64,000 nt of DNA from UBA5614 sp034678545 (GCA_034678545.1 JAXDBS010000029.1:62001-126000); one strand, 5' to 3'. Numbered from the stretch's first letter, positions 8,390 to 17,219 are shown. The notes: generated by a model not told the origin, from the letters alone. Numbers and translations: made by a program.

Positions 8390-9268
8390 TCATTCGAACC
8401 CCTGTACTTCAGCCTCAACTATCAGCTGCAGCCCTTCTCTGAAGCTGACTCCCGGTTTCCACCCGTACTGCCTCTGTATCTTGTCGTAACTGCCGCGGAT
8501 CTCCAGGATATCATTCCGGCGCTGTCCTGCCTCATCGAAGGAGATGTCCATGTCTGTCCTCCCGGTGAGCTGCAGGATAGCCTGGCAAGTTTCGAGAACT
8601 GAGTGGCTGGAGCCTGAGGCGATATTGAAAACTTCATAACCCGCGTATTCTGCCCCGGCCACTTTAACTATGGCATCGCACAGGTCCGAGACATACACAA
8701 AATCGCGCCTGGGGGCGGGATTCTGCAGCTTGACCGCCGCGTTTCCCGGTCTGACCTGTTTCAGAATGGCAGGGATCAGAAAACTGCCTTTCTGGCCCGG
8801 GCCGAAGACGTTGAACGGCCTCAGCACCGTGCACTTCACATCGAAATCCCGGCAATACCCCAGGCAAAGCTGTTCGCTGATCAGCTTGGTCTGGATGTAA
8901 GGGCTGTTGGCCCGGACGGGATGACCTTCGTCCACGGGCAGGTATTCCGGCTCGCCGTACACATATGAGCTGATCATGAGCATCCTCGCCCGGTATTTCC
9001 GGCAAAGCTCCAGCGCGTTCAGGGTCAGCAGGTAATTGGTCCTGTAAAAATCATGCGGCCTTGAGAAGGAATCCGGTATGAACGACAGGCCGGCCAGATA
9101 AATGAAAGTATCAAACTGCGGTATCCGCTCCATTACCTGGCTTTTAGTCAAGTCCAACCCGTCAGTTATGTCTATCGTGATAACTTCTGTGTCATCCCGG
9201 CGGGACAGCGCTCTGACCAGGTGGCTTCCGATGAATCCGCTGCTTCCAGCTACGGCTGTTCTGATCAT
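8390..9268 (-). CDS. NAD(P)-dependent nucleotide-sugar epimerase/reductase (extended SDR)
   Basis: A 292-residue extended short-chain dehydrogenase. The cofactor-binding motif is GSSGFIG (8-14), and the catalytic Ser is at 100-101 with Tyr124-x3-Lys128 (YIQTK). The C-terminal half has the substrate-binding pattern of UDP-glucose 4-epimerase-like proteins (RRDFVYVSDLCDAI; VFNIASGSSHSVLE). It lies between LegB and LegC. A LegB/LegC pathway does not need a second SDR, so this enzyme may epimerise or reduce an intermediate, or supply a different sugar for the same glycan. Direction of reaction and substrate cannot be read from the sequence. Confidence 0.8.
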   Translation of the reverse strand: MIRTAVAGSSGFIGSHLVRALSRRDDTEVITIDITDGLDLTKSQVMERIPQFDTFIYLAGLSFIPDSFSRPHDFYRTNYLLTLNALELCRKYRARMLMISSYVYGEPEYLPVDEGHPVRANSPYIQTKLISEQLCLGYCRDFDVKCTVLRPFNVFGPGQKGSFLIPAILKQVRPGNAAVKLQNPAPRRDFVYVSDLCDAIVKVAGAEYAGYEVFNIASGSSHSVLETCQAILQLTGRTDMDISFDEAGQRRNDILEIRGSYDKIQRQYGWKPGVSFREGLQLIVEAEVQGFE

Positions 9269-9275
9269 GCAACTC

Positions 9276-10253
9276 TTACTGGTTATAGATGCCGGGTTTG
9301 TATTTCTGCAGGTTCCCGGGCTTGGAAAACCACTGGACGGTTTTCTCCAGGCCGGCCCTTAAAGCATAAACGGGCTGATATCCCGTCAGTTCCCTGATTC
9401 TCGAATTGTCGCACCAAAGCCTGAGAACTTCTGATTTTTCCGGCCGGAGCCGCTCCGCCTCGCTGCACAACTCCGCCTCGCTGCCCATGATCTCCCTGAT
9501 CAGCCCAAACAAGTCCCGTATTGATATCTCCCTGTTGGTGCCGATGTTGACCGCCTGGCCCACGGCCCGGTCGCAATCCGCCAATCCGGCGATCCCCCGG
9601 CAGGTGTCTTCCACATAACTGAAATCCCTGGTTGGCCTGGTATCACCCAGCTTGATCAGCTTCGCCCCCGATCCGATCTGGGTGATTATGGTCGGGATCA
9701 CCGCCCGGGCGGACTGGCGGGGTCCGTAGGTGTTGAAGGGTCGGGCAATGACGGCCGGCAGCTGGAAAGCGTTGTAAAAACTCATCGCCACCGCGTCCGC
9801 CCCGATCTTGCTGGCGCTGTAGGGCGATTGCGGCTGCAGGGGGTGTTTCTCGTCTATGGGGACATACTGGGCCGTGCCGTAAACCTCACTGGTGGAGATC
9901 TGGATAAACTTATGCACTCCGTTGTCCAGGGCTGCCTGGCACATGTTGAGCGTTCCCATGACATTGGTGTCCACATAGCTTTCCGGGGCTGCGTAGGAGT
10001 AGGGGATGGCGATCAGGGCGGCCAGGTGGAAAACCGTATCCATGTCCCTGTTGATCTTCCTGCAGAAATGCTGGTCCCTGATGTCGCCGCAGACTATTTC
10101 CAGTCTGTCCGAGGCGGGCAAGTCCTCCAACCAGCCCCAGTGGTTGAAGGAATTATACAGGGAAAGCGCCCTAACCTCATCCCCCCTTTTCAGCAGCAGT
10201 TCCGTCAGGTGGGACCCGATGAAACCGTCCGCGCCAGTGACCAGCGCCCTCAT
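9276..10253 (-). CDS. legB: LegB-type NDP-GlcNAc 4,6-dehydratase (extended SDR)
   Basis: A 325-residue extended SDR that starts MRALVTGADGFIGSHLTELL and continues ALSLYNSFNHWGWLEDL (29-45), the signature of LegB, the configuration-retaining dehydratase that turns a nucleotide-linked GlcNAc into the 4-keto-6-deoxy sugar. GADGFIG is at 7-13, STSEVYG at 120-126 and the catalytic pair Tyr145/Lys149 in YSASK. In Campylobacter the enzyme acts on GDP-GlcNAc, while bacillosamine enzymes use UDP. Which base is used here depends on the nucleotidyltransferase encoded just upstream, whose stop overlaps this start (ATGA). Together with LegC and the NeuD-like protein it would yield an NDP-2,4-diacetamido-2,4,6-trideoxyhexose. 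Confidence 0.88.
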   Translation of the reverse strand: MRALVTGADGFIGSHLTELLLKRGDEVRALSLYNSFNHWGWLEDLPASDRLEIVCGDIRDQHFCRKINRDMDTVFHLAALIAIPYSYAAPESYVDTNVMGTLNMCQAALDNGVHKFIQISTSEVYGTAQYVPIDEKHPLQPQSPYSASKIGADAVAMSFYNAFQLPAVIARPFNTYGPRQSARAVIPTIITQIGSGAKLIKLGDTRPTRDFSYVEDTCRGIAGLADCDRAVGQAVNIGTNREISIRDLFGLIREIMGSEAELCSEAERLRPEKSEVLRLWCDNSRIRELTGYQPVYALRAGLEKTVQWFSKPGNLQKYKPGIYNQ

Positions 10254-10960
10254 TGCCCCTCCCCGTTCCTGAAATGTTCGTTATATATGATCTGCGCCTC
10301 TTCATAGCTGTCGATATTGCCTATGTCCAACCAGTATTCCCGGATGGGGTAACGGGTGATGATCAGATTTTGCGCCAGCATGCTTTTAATCAGTTTGTCC
10401 ATTCCGTACTCCTGTTTGCCGGGTATCAGGCCCAGAATCCCGGGTTTGAATACGTATATCCCCGCCAGGATGGTGGTGCGGATATCGGGTTTCTCTTCTA
10501 TCCCTGTCACTATGTTTCCCTCGTGCCTGATATTACCAAAGCGGAAAGGCATGGTGATGTCCTTGGTCCCTATTGTCAGCAGGGATTCCTGCGCGCCGGC
10601 GAATTCATACATCTTTCCATAGTCCAGCAGGGTGAGTATGTCCCCGTTCATCACCAGGAAGGGTTCTGTCAGATAATTTTCCAGCAGTTTCACAGGGCCT
10701 GCCGTTCCCAGCGGGCTCTCCTCCTTGCTGACCGTCAGTTCCACTCCATACTTTGAGCCGTCGCCGAAAAAATTCTCAATGTAGGCCGATTTGTAATTGG
10801 TGGCCAAATAAATCTGGCTGAAGCCATACTTTTTCAGGTGCTCGATCTGGATCTCAAGCACCGCCTTTTCCCCGACAGGCAGTAAAGGCTTGGGGATCAC
10901 TTCCGTGAAAGGCTTTAACCTCGACCCCAAGCCGCCTGATAAGATTACCGCTTTCCTCAT
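10250..10960 (-). CDS. Sugar-1-phosphate nucleotidyltransferase
   Basis: A 236-residue nucleotidyltransferase that activates a hexose-1-phosphate with an NTP. The start MRKAVILSGGLGSRLKPFTE carries the GG-x-G-x-R pyrophosphorylase loop, and Lys24 (PKPLLPVG) is the catalytic lysine; VMNGDILTLLD near residue 100 is the metal-binding Asp motif. It lacks the C-terminal hexapeptide domain of GlmU and the CBS domains of PtmE, so only the catalytic domain is present. Overlap with legB makes it the probable supplier of the LegB substrate, that is, a GlcN(Ac)-1-phosphate guanylyl- or uridylyltransferase. Base specificity is not decided by what I can see; mannose-1-phosphate guanylyltransferase is the main alternative. 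Confidence 0.8.
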   Translation of the reverse strand: MRKAVILSGGLGSRLKPFTEVIPKPLLPVGEKAVLEIQIEHLKKYGFSQIYLATNYKSAYIENFFGDGSKYGVELTVSKEESPLGTAGPVKLLENYLTEPFLVMNGDILTLLDYGKMYEFAGAQESLLTIGTKDITMPFRFGNIRHEGNIVTGIEEKPDIRTTILAGIYVFKPGILGLIPGKQEYGMDKLIKSMLAQNLIITRYPIREYWLDIGNIDSYEEAQIIYNEHFRNGEGQ

Positions 10961-10966
10961 TTCCTG

Positions 10967-12226
10967 TTACTTACCTTCCCCTGACGCGTGGTCAATGGCA
11001 TATTGCATTTCCTCCGCAGTTTTCCTCCAGCCGTAGTGAGAGATAATCTTTTCCCTGGGCACGGTTTTGATCTCCCGGCCATCCATGACTGATTGCAGTT
11101 TGATTGTCCAATCGTTATAATCATGGGCATCGATCAAAATCCCGGCCTGGTTGGCCTTGAGAAACTCATAGGTGGACCCGACGGTCACATGCATGACGGG
11201 GATTCCCAGAGCCATGGCCTTGATCGCCCCCCTGGATCCGGCAAACATGGACGCGAATGTCCCGAATACATCGGCGGCAGTGAAGTAATCCCTGAGTTCC
11301 TCGTCCGTTACATACCCCGTCAGCCTGATCATGTCATTTAACCCTGCCTTGCCGATCAGGCTCTTGAGGTACATCTCATAATCAGGCTGGCCGTGCCCCG
11401 TTACATAACAGGCAAACGAACACAAGGGCCTTAAACCCGCCAGCGCTCCGATCAGCTTGTCGATCTGATATTCCGGCACCAGCCTTTGTGACGTGACCAG
11501 CACGAAGCTGTCCTGGCTGATGCCAAGCCCCGCCCTTGCTTCAGCCCTGGTCTTTGTCCGGGTCCAGAAATCCAGGTCCAGACCCAATCTGAATGTGTGA
11601 ACGTTTATATCTGGATACCCATCTATGAGTTGCTGCAGCGCGGCGGGATTGTCGTTGGTGGTCAGAAGGTTTTTCATACTTCTCAGGCTCTGGTGTTTGG
11701 CCTTGTCCAGCTGGTGTCTGTGCATATGCTTCACCGGGTTGGTGGTGTGCGCGTGCGCGGGCAGCAGCAGTTTGGTATTGACCAGGTTATAGTGGATGAT
11801 TTGGGCTTGGGAGAATGCCTTTTGCAGATCCCGGGTAAAGGGGGTCAGGACCGTAGCGGGAATGAAAACCACAGTATTGCTGTTGTTGTAATCGGCCGCC
11901 TCTTCCAGCATCTCTTCCGAATAGATGGCCCTATCCCATCTCAGACCCGACCAGCAGCCCTTCATCCGGGCCGGGAATTGGCTGTGCAGCAGGTTCCCCC
12001 TGATTCTGGCCGTATAAACCTGGTCTGCCCGAAGGTCATTCTGCCAGATCTCAAATTCCAGCCCCGGATTATAATCTGTCAGGGCCTTGCCCAGCTGGTC
12101 CCCCCAGTCATTGCCGGCCACGCCCACCCAGGAACCGTCCGGCGTGGCCCAGGTGACCAGACCCTCCCGCTTGTCCTCAAACAGCTCATAGGGCGGCGAG
12201 TAACAGACTATGAAGATCACTTTCAC
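10967..12226 (-). CDS. GT4-family glycosyltransferase
   Basis: A 419-residue GT-B enzyme. The N-terminus (KVIFIVCYSPPYELFEDKREG) is the first beta strand of the acceptor domain; the donor half has LVTSQRLVPEYQIDKLIGAL, ARLxGYVTDEELRDYFTAADVF and GSRGAIKAMALGIPVMHVTVG, where the expected EA(L)G element reads KAMALGIP. The glutamate of the usual E-x7-E motif is not obvious in this protein, so the donor pocket may deviate. The start is GTG with AGGAG ten bases upstream. It lies between the Wzx flippase and the nucleotidyltransferase gene. It probably adds one residue of the repeat unit. Confidence 0.75.
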   Translation of the reverse strand: MKVIFIVCYSPPYELFEDKREGLVTWATPDGSWVGVAGNDWGDQLGKALTDYNPGLEFEIWQNDLRADQVYTARIRGNLLHSQFPARMKGCWSGLRWDRAIYSEEMLEEAADYNNSNTVVFIPATVLTPFTRDLQKAFSQAQIIHYNLVNTKLLLPAHAHTTNPVKHMHRHQLDKAKHQSLRSMKNLLTTNDNPAALQQLIDGYPDINVHTFRLGLDLDFWTRTKTRAEARAGLGISQDSFVLVTSQRLVPEYQIDKLIGALAGLRPLCSFACYVTGHGQPDYEMYLKSLIGKAGLNDMIRLTGYVTDEELRDYFTAADVFGTFASMFAGSRGAIKAMALGIPVMHVTVGSTYEFLKANQAGILIDAHDYNDWTIKLQSVMDGREIKTVPREKIISHYGWRKTAEEMQYAIDHASGEGK

Positions 12227-12256
12227 TGCTTTGGCGCTCCTATCCCCGGTTCCGCC

Positions 12257-13759
12257 TCAACTGTCCGCGCTGGTCTCCGCCAGCTCAGAGGCGATGTACT
12301 TTTTCATCTGCCCGGGGCTGAGCGCTTGCTTCAGGAAAAGCAGGTCATCGGGCCTGATCAGGCGCAGCAGCCAGAGGGAGCCATACATTGCCGCGTAAAA
12401 CGCGACTCCAAGGACAAGCTCAAAAACCATCTTTTGCCTGGTGTAGCTGTGCGCCAGCAGGAAAGCACCGGTAATGGCCAGAACGACCAGGATATACTTC
12501 AGGCTATCCCAGCCGGCCCTGATCTTGACCAGTTTCCCGGCCCTTAGCCTGTAAACGGCGTAGGACAAAGCATACATTGCCAGCAGGGCCAGGGCGGTGC
12601 CCCGGGATCTCAGATCCAGCAGGCGGGGATATGTGAAAAGCAGCAGTAAGAGGACATAGGCGGCCAATATGATCATCTGGATCACAGCGTATTGGACATA
12701 CTTGCCTGCCGCCACCAGGATATTGCCGTAGGGCACAGATACAGTATAAATGTATAAAGCCAGCGTGATGATGGACATGGGCAGGGCTGACTGCGCGTAC
12801 TGGCTGCCCAGCAGAATCCTGACGATGGAGGACGAGAACACCATGATAAAGGCGACCGAAGGCAGGATATAGATCAGCGAAGCCCGCTGGTACTGGTCAA
12901 TCTTGAACAGCAGTTCCTGCTGCCGGCCCTGAGCCAGGTAAGAGGAAAAGAGCGGGAAAAACATGGCACCTATATTGGCGGCGATGATCTGGATAAATCC
13001 TCCGATCCTGTAACCGGCGCTGTAATAGCCCACCTCCTGCGCCGACACGAAGAACTTGAGCAATACCTTGTCCAGGTTGTGGATCAGGCTGTTGGCGATC
13101 ACCACCAACAGCAGCGGCGCTGAGATCGCCGCGTATTTCAGGGCCAGCTCCCGGTCAAAGCTGCCGATGGCCTGCTTCCGGAACAGGAACAGCGACACCG
13201 CCAGCAGCAGCAAAGTATGAATCACCGACCAGCCTGCCAAGGTCATGACCCGGAATCCCAGCAGAACTATTGCCACCTTGGCCACTGACGAGATCACGTT
13301 GACGGCGATGTTGGGTACGTCCTGCTTGGCCTGCTGGATCCTGGCGGCAAAAGTTGTCTGAACTATCCCGACCGCGGATGTGATGACAGTTACCAATATC
13401 GTGGCATAGATGCAGAATTCAGTGTCAAAACCCTCAAAACTTACTTTGTAACCGTATTTCTGGACCAGGAAAAAACCCAGCGACACCAGCACAAATAAGA
13501 TTGTGGTGGCCGTGACCATCCGGATGTAGGTGCCCAGGCACCTGTCCAGCGGATATCCTTCCGAAACCAGTTTCATGTGGGCGGAGCCCAGACCCATCTG
13601 GGCAATAAAACCGAACATGCCGATATAGGACACTCCGAAAGCCAGCTTGCCCATCACGTCCGGCCCCGCCACCCGGGCGATGACTATGCCCGTGGCTATG
13701 CCCAGGAACTGGATGACCAGCTGCGAGGCATAGCTGAGCACGAATTTCTGCTTCAGCAT
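12257..13759 (-). CDS. Wzx-type oligosaccharide flippase (MATE/MVF superfamily)
   Basis: A 500-residue polytopic inner-membrane protein with about 12-14 hydrophobic segments. It begins KQKFVLSYASQLVIQFLGIATGIVIARVAGPDVMGKLAF, the usual first two helices of polysaccharide flippases. It flips the undecaprenyl-diphosphate-linked oligosaccharide from the cytoplasmic to the periplasmic leaflet. The family is diverse and no substrate can be named. It sits between two glycosyltransferases, as in most O-antigen clusters. I found no obvious Wzy polymerase beside it, so polymerisation may be encoded outside the window, or the glycan may be transferred as a single block. Confidence 0.88.
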   Translation of the reverse strand: MLKQKFVLSYASQLVIQFLGIATGIVIARVAGPDVMGKLAFGVSYIGMFGFIAQMGLGSAHMKLVSEGYPLDRCLGTYIRMVTATTILFVLVSLGFFLVQKYGYKVSFEGFDTEFCIYATILVTVITSAVGIVQTTFAARIQQAKQDVPNIAVNVISSVAKVAIVLLGFRVMTLAGWSVIHTLLLLAVSLFLFRKQAIGSFDRELALKYAAISAPLLLVVIANSLIHNLDKVLLKFFVSAQEVGYYSAGYRIGGFIQIIAANIGAMFFPLFSSYLAQGRQQELLFKIDQYQRASLIYILPSVAFIMVFSSSIVRILLGSQYAQSALPMSIITLALYIYTVSVPYGNILVAAGKYVQYAVIQMIILAAYVLLLLLFTYPRLLDLRSRGTALALLAMYALSYAVYRLRAGKLVKIRAGWDSLKYILVVLAITGAFLLAHSYTRQKMVFELVLGVAFYAAMYGSLWLLRLIRPDDLLFLKQALSPGQMKKYIASELAETSADS

Positions 13760-13761
13760 GA

Positions 13762-14916
13762 TCAGCTGATGGCAGCCATGCCGCAGTTGTTCACGTAAAC
13801 CTGGCAGATGCTGTCAATGATGGAAGAATTAGCGTCATACAAACCAATTGTCTTTGACCGTATCTCCTTGTATCTGTTATAATTATTTACCATGTAATCG
13901 GTTTGGGCCAGCAGATCGCCCCTGTCTTTAAGCAATATCCCGAGCTCTTCGGGGGAGCATTGGAGCACGCCTATCCTGGTGCTGATCACCGGGCGGTCAG
14001 AGGCCAGGGCTTCCAGCAGGCTGACGTCAAAACCCACTGCCTCATCAAAGACGGGATGCAGGTAAAAATCGCAGGCTGACAAATATTTGTGAACCTCGGT
14101 CCAGGGTATGCGCCCGGTCAGGCAAATGCCGGCCGCTTCGGCTTCCCTGCAAAGCGCTTCCTCTTCAGGAACAGGGGGGCCGATCAGGATCACCTGGAAG
14201 TTATACCTGGCCTTCAATTCGCGGTATACTTCACAAACCAGGTCATATCCCCTTTGCCTGCTGATCGCTCCTATGCCAACCGCTATAACGCAGTCCTGGT
14301 CCAACCCCAGCTGCCTTCTCGCTTCCTGCTTATCCAACTGGGCAAACCGCTGATAATCCGCCCCCACCGGAATAAAACCCATTCTGCCCCGTAACTTCAA
14401 TTGCTCGAGAAAATCCCGGGCCGGCCGATTCAGATAGGTCGCAAAAGCTATCCTCTTCCCGGCCAGGCTGAACATAATTCGCTTCAACAGGCTCTGCGGT
14501 CTGTTGCCCAAGGGCGGCAGGCCGCCGTGATGAAACAGGACTATCCTGGCTTGGGGAACCAACAGTGGCAGGATGGCCGCGACCAGGCCAAAGGCGTCAT
14601 GATAATTCACGATCAGGTTGTACTGCCCTGCCAGTTTTCTCAGACGCAGGCACATCGCCCCTGACAGCACCTCGTTGAACAGGGTCAGCCGTTTGGGAAA
14701 AAGCAGGTAATTGCATCCGTTTTCCGATTCCGGGCTGATCCTGTCCGTATGCCAGTCAGTTCTCCAGGTTTCTATGTCCAGGCCGGGATATCTTGATTTG
14801 GTTCTGCTGGCTATCGTTGCCGCCCAGGAATGGATATAGTAAGCTCCCTCCGCATTTTCCCTGGTCAGGGAACGGTCGACCGGCCCGGCCAGATGGATGA
14901 TCTTAGTTTTTTTCAC
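13762..14916 (-). CDS. GT4-family glycosyltransferase
   Basis: A GT-B glycosyltransferase of about 384 residues. Features: an N-terminal strand KKTKIIHLAGPVDRSLTREN, a central FHHGGLPPLG loop, a donor-domain strand IAVGIGAISRQRGYDLV, and DFYLHPVFDEAVGFDVSLLEALASDRPVIS, which carries the E-x7-E like catalytic/donor motif of family 4. I prefer the GTG at 14916, which has GGGGGAG immediately upstream and overlaps the previous gene by 14 bases. An ATG at 14955 would add 13 residues but has no ribosome site and a larger overlap. It ends two bases before the Wzx start. Confidence 0.8.
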   Translation of the reverse strand: MKKTKIIHLAGPVDRSLTRENAEGAYYIHSWAATIASRTKSRYPGLDIETWRTDWHTDRISPESENGCNYLLFPKRLTLFNEVLSGAMCLRLRKLAGQYNLIVNYHDAFGLVAAILPLLVPQARIVLFHHGGLPPLGNRPQSLLKRIMFSLAGKRIAFATYLNRPARDFLEQLKLRGRMGFIPVGADYQRFAQLDKQEARRQLGLDQDCVIAVGIGAISRQRGYDLVCEVYRELKARYNFQVILIGPPVPEEEALCREAEAAGICLTGRIPWTEVHKYLSACDFYLHPVFDEAVGFDVSLLEALASDRPVISTRIGVLQCSPEELGILLKDRGDLLAQTDYMVNNYNRYKEIRSKTIGLYDANSSIIDSICQVYVNNCGMAAIS

Positions 14917-15589
14917 TCTCCCCCGGAGCCTGATTTTGTTCTTCGGAATATCCATCTATCATGTCATAGGTATGCTTGATGAATTTTGCTGGCACCCCCC
15001 CCACCATGGAATAGGGCGGGACATCCTTGGAAACCACGGAATTGGGGGCGACGAGGGAGTGATGTCCGATCGTAACTCCCGGATAAATGGTGCTGTGAAC
15101 CCCTATGTAGACGCAATCTTCCAGTGTGATGGGCGCTCGGAGCCGGTATTTGTCAATCTTCTGATTCAGGGGCAGGCGGTTCAGCGCCTGTCTGGCGCTG
15201 GAATGCGTCCAGAAATAACTGTATCCGATGTGGACATAGTCCCCGATCGTGATATCTGCGCTCCAATCCAGCACGGTATGGTGGGCTACAAAGGATTCTC
15301 TCCCGATTTTTATGCGGCCGTCACCATGACCCGTAATGATCACCTGTCCCTCCACTACGCTGTTGTCGTCAATTTCTATTCTCTCCAGCCAGGCTCCGCT
15401 GCCGATGCTGACGTTATCACCCAGTTTCACCTGCCTGCCGAACACTACCCCGTTACCGATCCTGCAGTTCTTGCCGATGGCCGTGTCAGGGGAAAAACGG
15501 ACCCCTCTGCCGATCCGGTTGTGACGTTTGAAGCGCAGATGAAGCCCCAGCTGGAAAAGCCAGTTTCTGACAGAGCTTATTATGACCAT
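14903..15589 (-). CDS. Left-handed beta-helix acyltransferase
   Basis: A 228-residue hexapeptide-repeat acyltransferase. Repeats run from about residue 25 to 195 (IGRGVRF, IGKNCRI, LGDNVSI, IGRESFV, IGDYVHI, LEDCVYI) and bind acyl-CoA in a trimer. A helical hairpin loop (SARQALNRLPLNQKIDKYR) interrupts the coil, as in the xenobiotic/galactoside acetyltransferase group. The start ATG at 15587-15589 follows a perfect GGAGGTG ribosome site; an ATG six codons upstream lacks one. It would O- or N-acylate a sugar of the polysaccharide. It lies between a FemAB-like gene and a glycosyltransferase. Confidence 0.8.
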   Translation of the reverse strand: MVIISSVRNWLFQLGLHLRFKRHNRIGRGVRFSPDTAIGKNCRIGNGVVFGRQVKLGDNVSIGSGAWLERIEIDDNSVVEGQVIITGHGDGRIKIGRESFVAHHTVLDWSADITIGDYVHIGYSYFWTHSSARQALNRLPLNQKIDKYRLRAPITLEDCVYIGVHSTIYPGVTIGHHSLVAPNSVVSKDVPPYSMVGGVPAKFIKHTYDMIDGYSEEQNQAPGESEKN

Positions 15590-15638
15590 TCTCACCTCCG
15601 GATCCAATCAAGGACCTTATCCGTTTGTGCTGTATATG

Positions 15639-16595
15639 TTACTTTAACCTGCCTGATCTGCCCAACAGGCGGTACAGGAAAGTCTTCCTGCCATAAAAAT
15701 AAAAGTCTGCCACGTCCTGCGAGAAGCTGAGCTTGATCCTGGCCAGGTGCGGCAGCTTCGCTTCATCCAGGCCGCAAAAATCAAAGCAGGCGCTCCCGGT
15801 CTGCTGGGCCCAGAGGATGGACTCCCAGAGCAACAGCTCATTCTGATAGAGGTTATTCGGGATCTCAGTCAGGCGGCCCGCCACCCAGGCATGGGCGTAA
15901 TTGGCGTTGGCCAGCAGGAGCATGGCCGAGATGCATTGCCCCTCGTGCCAGGCCCCCAGGCAAGCGCTTCTCTGCATATCGTAATAACGGGTGTATATCC
16001 TTTCATAAAAACTCCTGTCCCGCTCCGGCAAGCCCGTGCGTTCCTTGAGCCTGGCCATCAGGTCCCAGAGAAGACCAAATTCTGCCGGCGCAATGACCTT
16101 TGCTTCCAGGCCCAGCTTGTAAGCCCGGCGGATCTTGTTCCGCTGCTTGTGGTTCATCCCCTCAAAGATCCCGGTTGCGGATGTTCCCTTCAGCGCCATG
16201 AGCAGGGTGTGGGCCGCCCTGGCTTTGCCAGTTTGATCTGCATATATGTATTCAGGGGGGCGTTCGATGGAGGAAGCCATGTGCAACCCTTCATTGGGAC
16301 GCAGGGGCGTCCGTTTCAGCAATTCGGGCAGGGACACGCGGCCGGCGTCATAGATCCAGCCGCCGTAGGGCACTTCATAGGAATCCAGGTTGGAAAAGCT
16401 GCTGACGGCCAGCCCGCGTCGGAACGAATGGACGGGACAGAAGCCGGCCAGTTCACCTTTTTGATAAGCAGCATAATAACTCAGCTCGGTCCGGAACACA
16501 TCCGAAGCTATCTCGTTGAAAACCGGCTCATGGAATACTGTGCCGTTGTAGCGTCCGTTCAGATCCAGGATGGCCCTAGCCGTTTCGGCATCCAA
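15639..16595 (-). CDS. FemAB/GNAT-like acyl- or aminoacyltransferase
   Basis: A roughly 318-residue protein with a FemAB-like double GNAT fold. It contains SNLDSYEVPYGGWIYD, the basic element MNHKQRNKIRRAYKLGLEAKV (about 180-200), and a C-terminal GNAT core (ACLGAWHEGQCISAMLLL ... YQNELLLWESILWAQQTGSACFDFCG). Homologues add amino acids to peptidoglycan or acyl groups to surface sugars and often sit in exopolysaccharide loci. The frame is open upstream to about 16656 without any ATG or GTG; TTG at 16595 is the only plausible annotated start, yet residues upstream (VKRISGQGLD) look like a natural N-terminus, so the true start is uncertain. Substrate unknown. Confidence 0.7.
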   Translation of the reverse strand: MDAETARAILDLNGRYNGTVFHEPVFNEIASDVFRTELSYYAAYQKGELAGFCPVHSFRRGLAVSSFSNLDSYEVPYGGWIYDAGRVSLPELLKRTPLRPNEGLHMASSIERPPEYIYADQTGKARAAHTLLMALKGTSATGIFEGMNHKQRNKIRRAYKLGLEAKVIAPAEFGLLWDLMARLKERTGLPERDRSFYERIYTRYYDMQRSACLGAWHEGQCISAMLLLANANYAHAWVAGRLTEIPNNLYQNELLLWESILWAQQTGSACFDFCGLDEAKLPHLARIKLSFSQDVADFYFYGRKTFLYRLLGRSGRLK

Positions 16596-16758
16596 GCCTT
16601 GGCCGGAAATCCTTTTGACTGTGAGCCGGGAATTCAGCCGGACCGCCCAATCAACCTACGGCGCCGCCCAGGCGCATCCACTTCTGCCTGGCCCGGACAA
16701 AGCGGCAGAGCCGCCGGTCTTTTCCTGGCCGTTATGTTTCCAACGCTTTTTCCCGGAG

Positions 16759-17205
16759 TCATATCGGATCCTCCAGATCCTCGCAATGCGGCACCGGCTC
16801 CAGGTATCCCGCCCGCACCGAGGCCGCAACCGTGTTGCAGGGCAGTTCCCAGGCAACGATCTCCTCCCGCTTCAGCGTCCGGTAATTGAGCTCCGGACAG
16901 GCCTTTTTCTGCGCCCGCATCAGCTTTAAAAACACGTTGGGCCAGGTGCTGAGCGCCCGGCCGTGCCGCCGGTTCTTCTGGTTGAACAGCCGGATGTACT
17001 GCTCGCAATCGGCCTTGTAGCCATCCGAAAGCCTGATCCGGCGGGCCAAGGCAAAGATGTCTTTCATGTCCTTGTTAGACGGAACAAACTTCGGTTTCAC
17101 CTTGCGCCGGGCGATGTATTTGTTCAGCCTGGAATTGTAATAGATGACCACGTCGTCCATGTTGCCCGTAAAGCCTGGCAGCATGATCTTGAGCTTGGCT
17201 TTCAT
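16759..17205 (-). CDS. Conserved-looking protein of unknown function, 148 aa
   Basis: I do not recognise this family. The protein is small, basic and soluble: MKAKLKIMLPGFTGNMDDVV at the start, then a Lys/Arg-rich middle (YIARRKVKPKFVPSNKDMKD) and a helical C-terminal half, with no signal peptide, membrane segment or zinc-type cysteine pattern. The start ATG has GGAG seven bases upstream. It is oriented with the polysaccharide operon but is separated by 225 bases from the aminotransferase upstream and 163 bases from the FemAB-like gene downstream, which is unusual in this tightly packed cluster. A long imperfect palindrome (17220-17254) lies just before its start. It might be an inserted gene rather than a biosynthetic one; the basic charge would suit a nucleic-acid-binding role, but that is a guess. 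Confidence 0.6.
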   Translation of the reverse strand: MKAKLKIMLPGFTGNMDDVVIYYNSRLNKYIARRKVKPKFVPSNKDMKDIFALARRIRLSDGYKADCEQYIRLFNQKNRRHGRALSTWPNVFLKLMRAQKKACPELNYRTLKREEIVAWELPCNTVAASVRAGYLEPVPHCEDLEDPI

Positions 17206-17219
17206 GTCACTCTCCGCCC

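Noticed and set aside
10250..10960. Nucleotidyltransferase called as a second RmlA
   Set aside because: It lacks the RmlA signature KQLLPVYDKPMIYYPLSTLM and is about 60 residues shorter; its position before legB favours a GlcN(Ac)-1-phosphate activating role.
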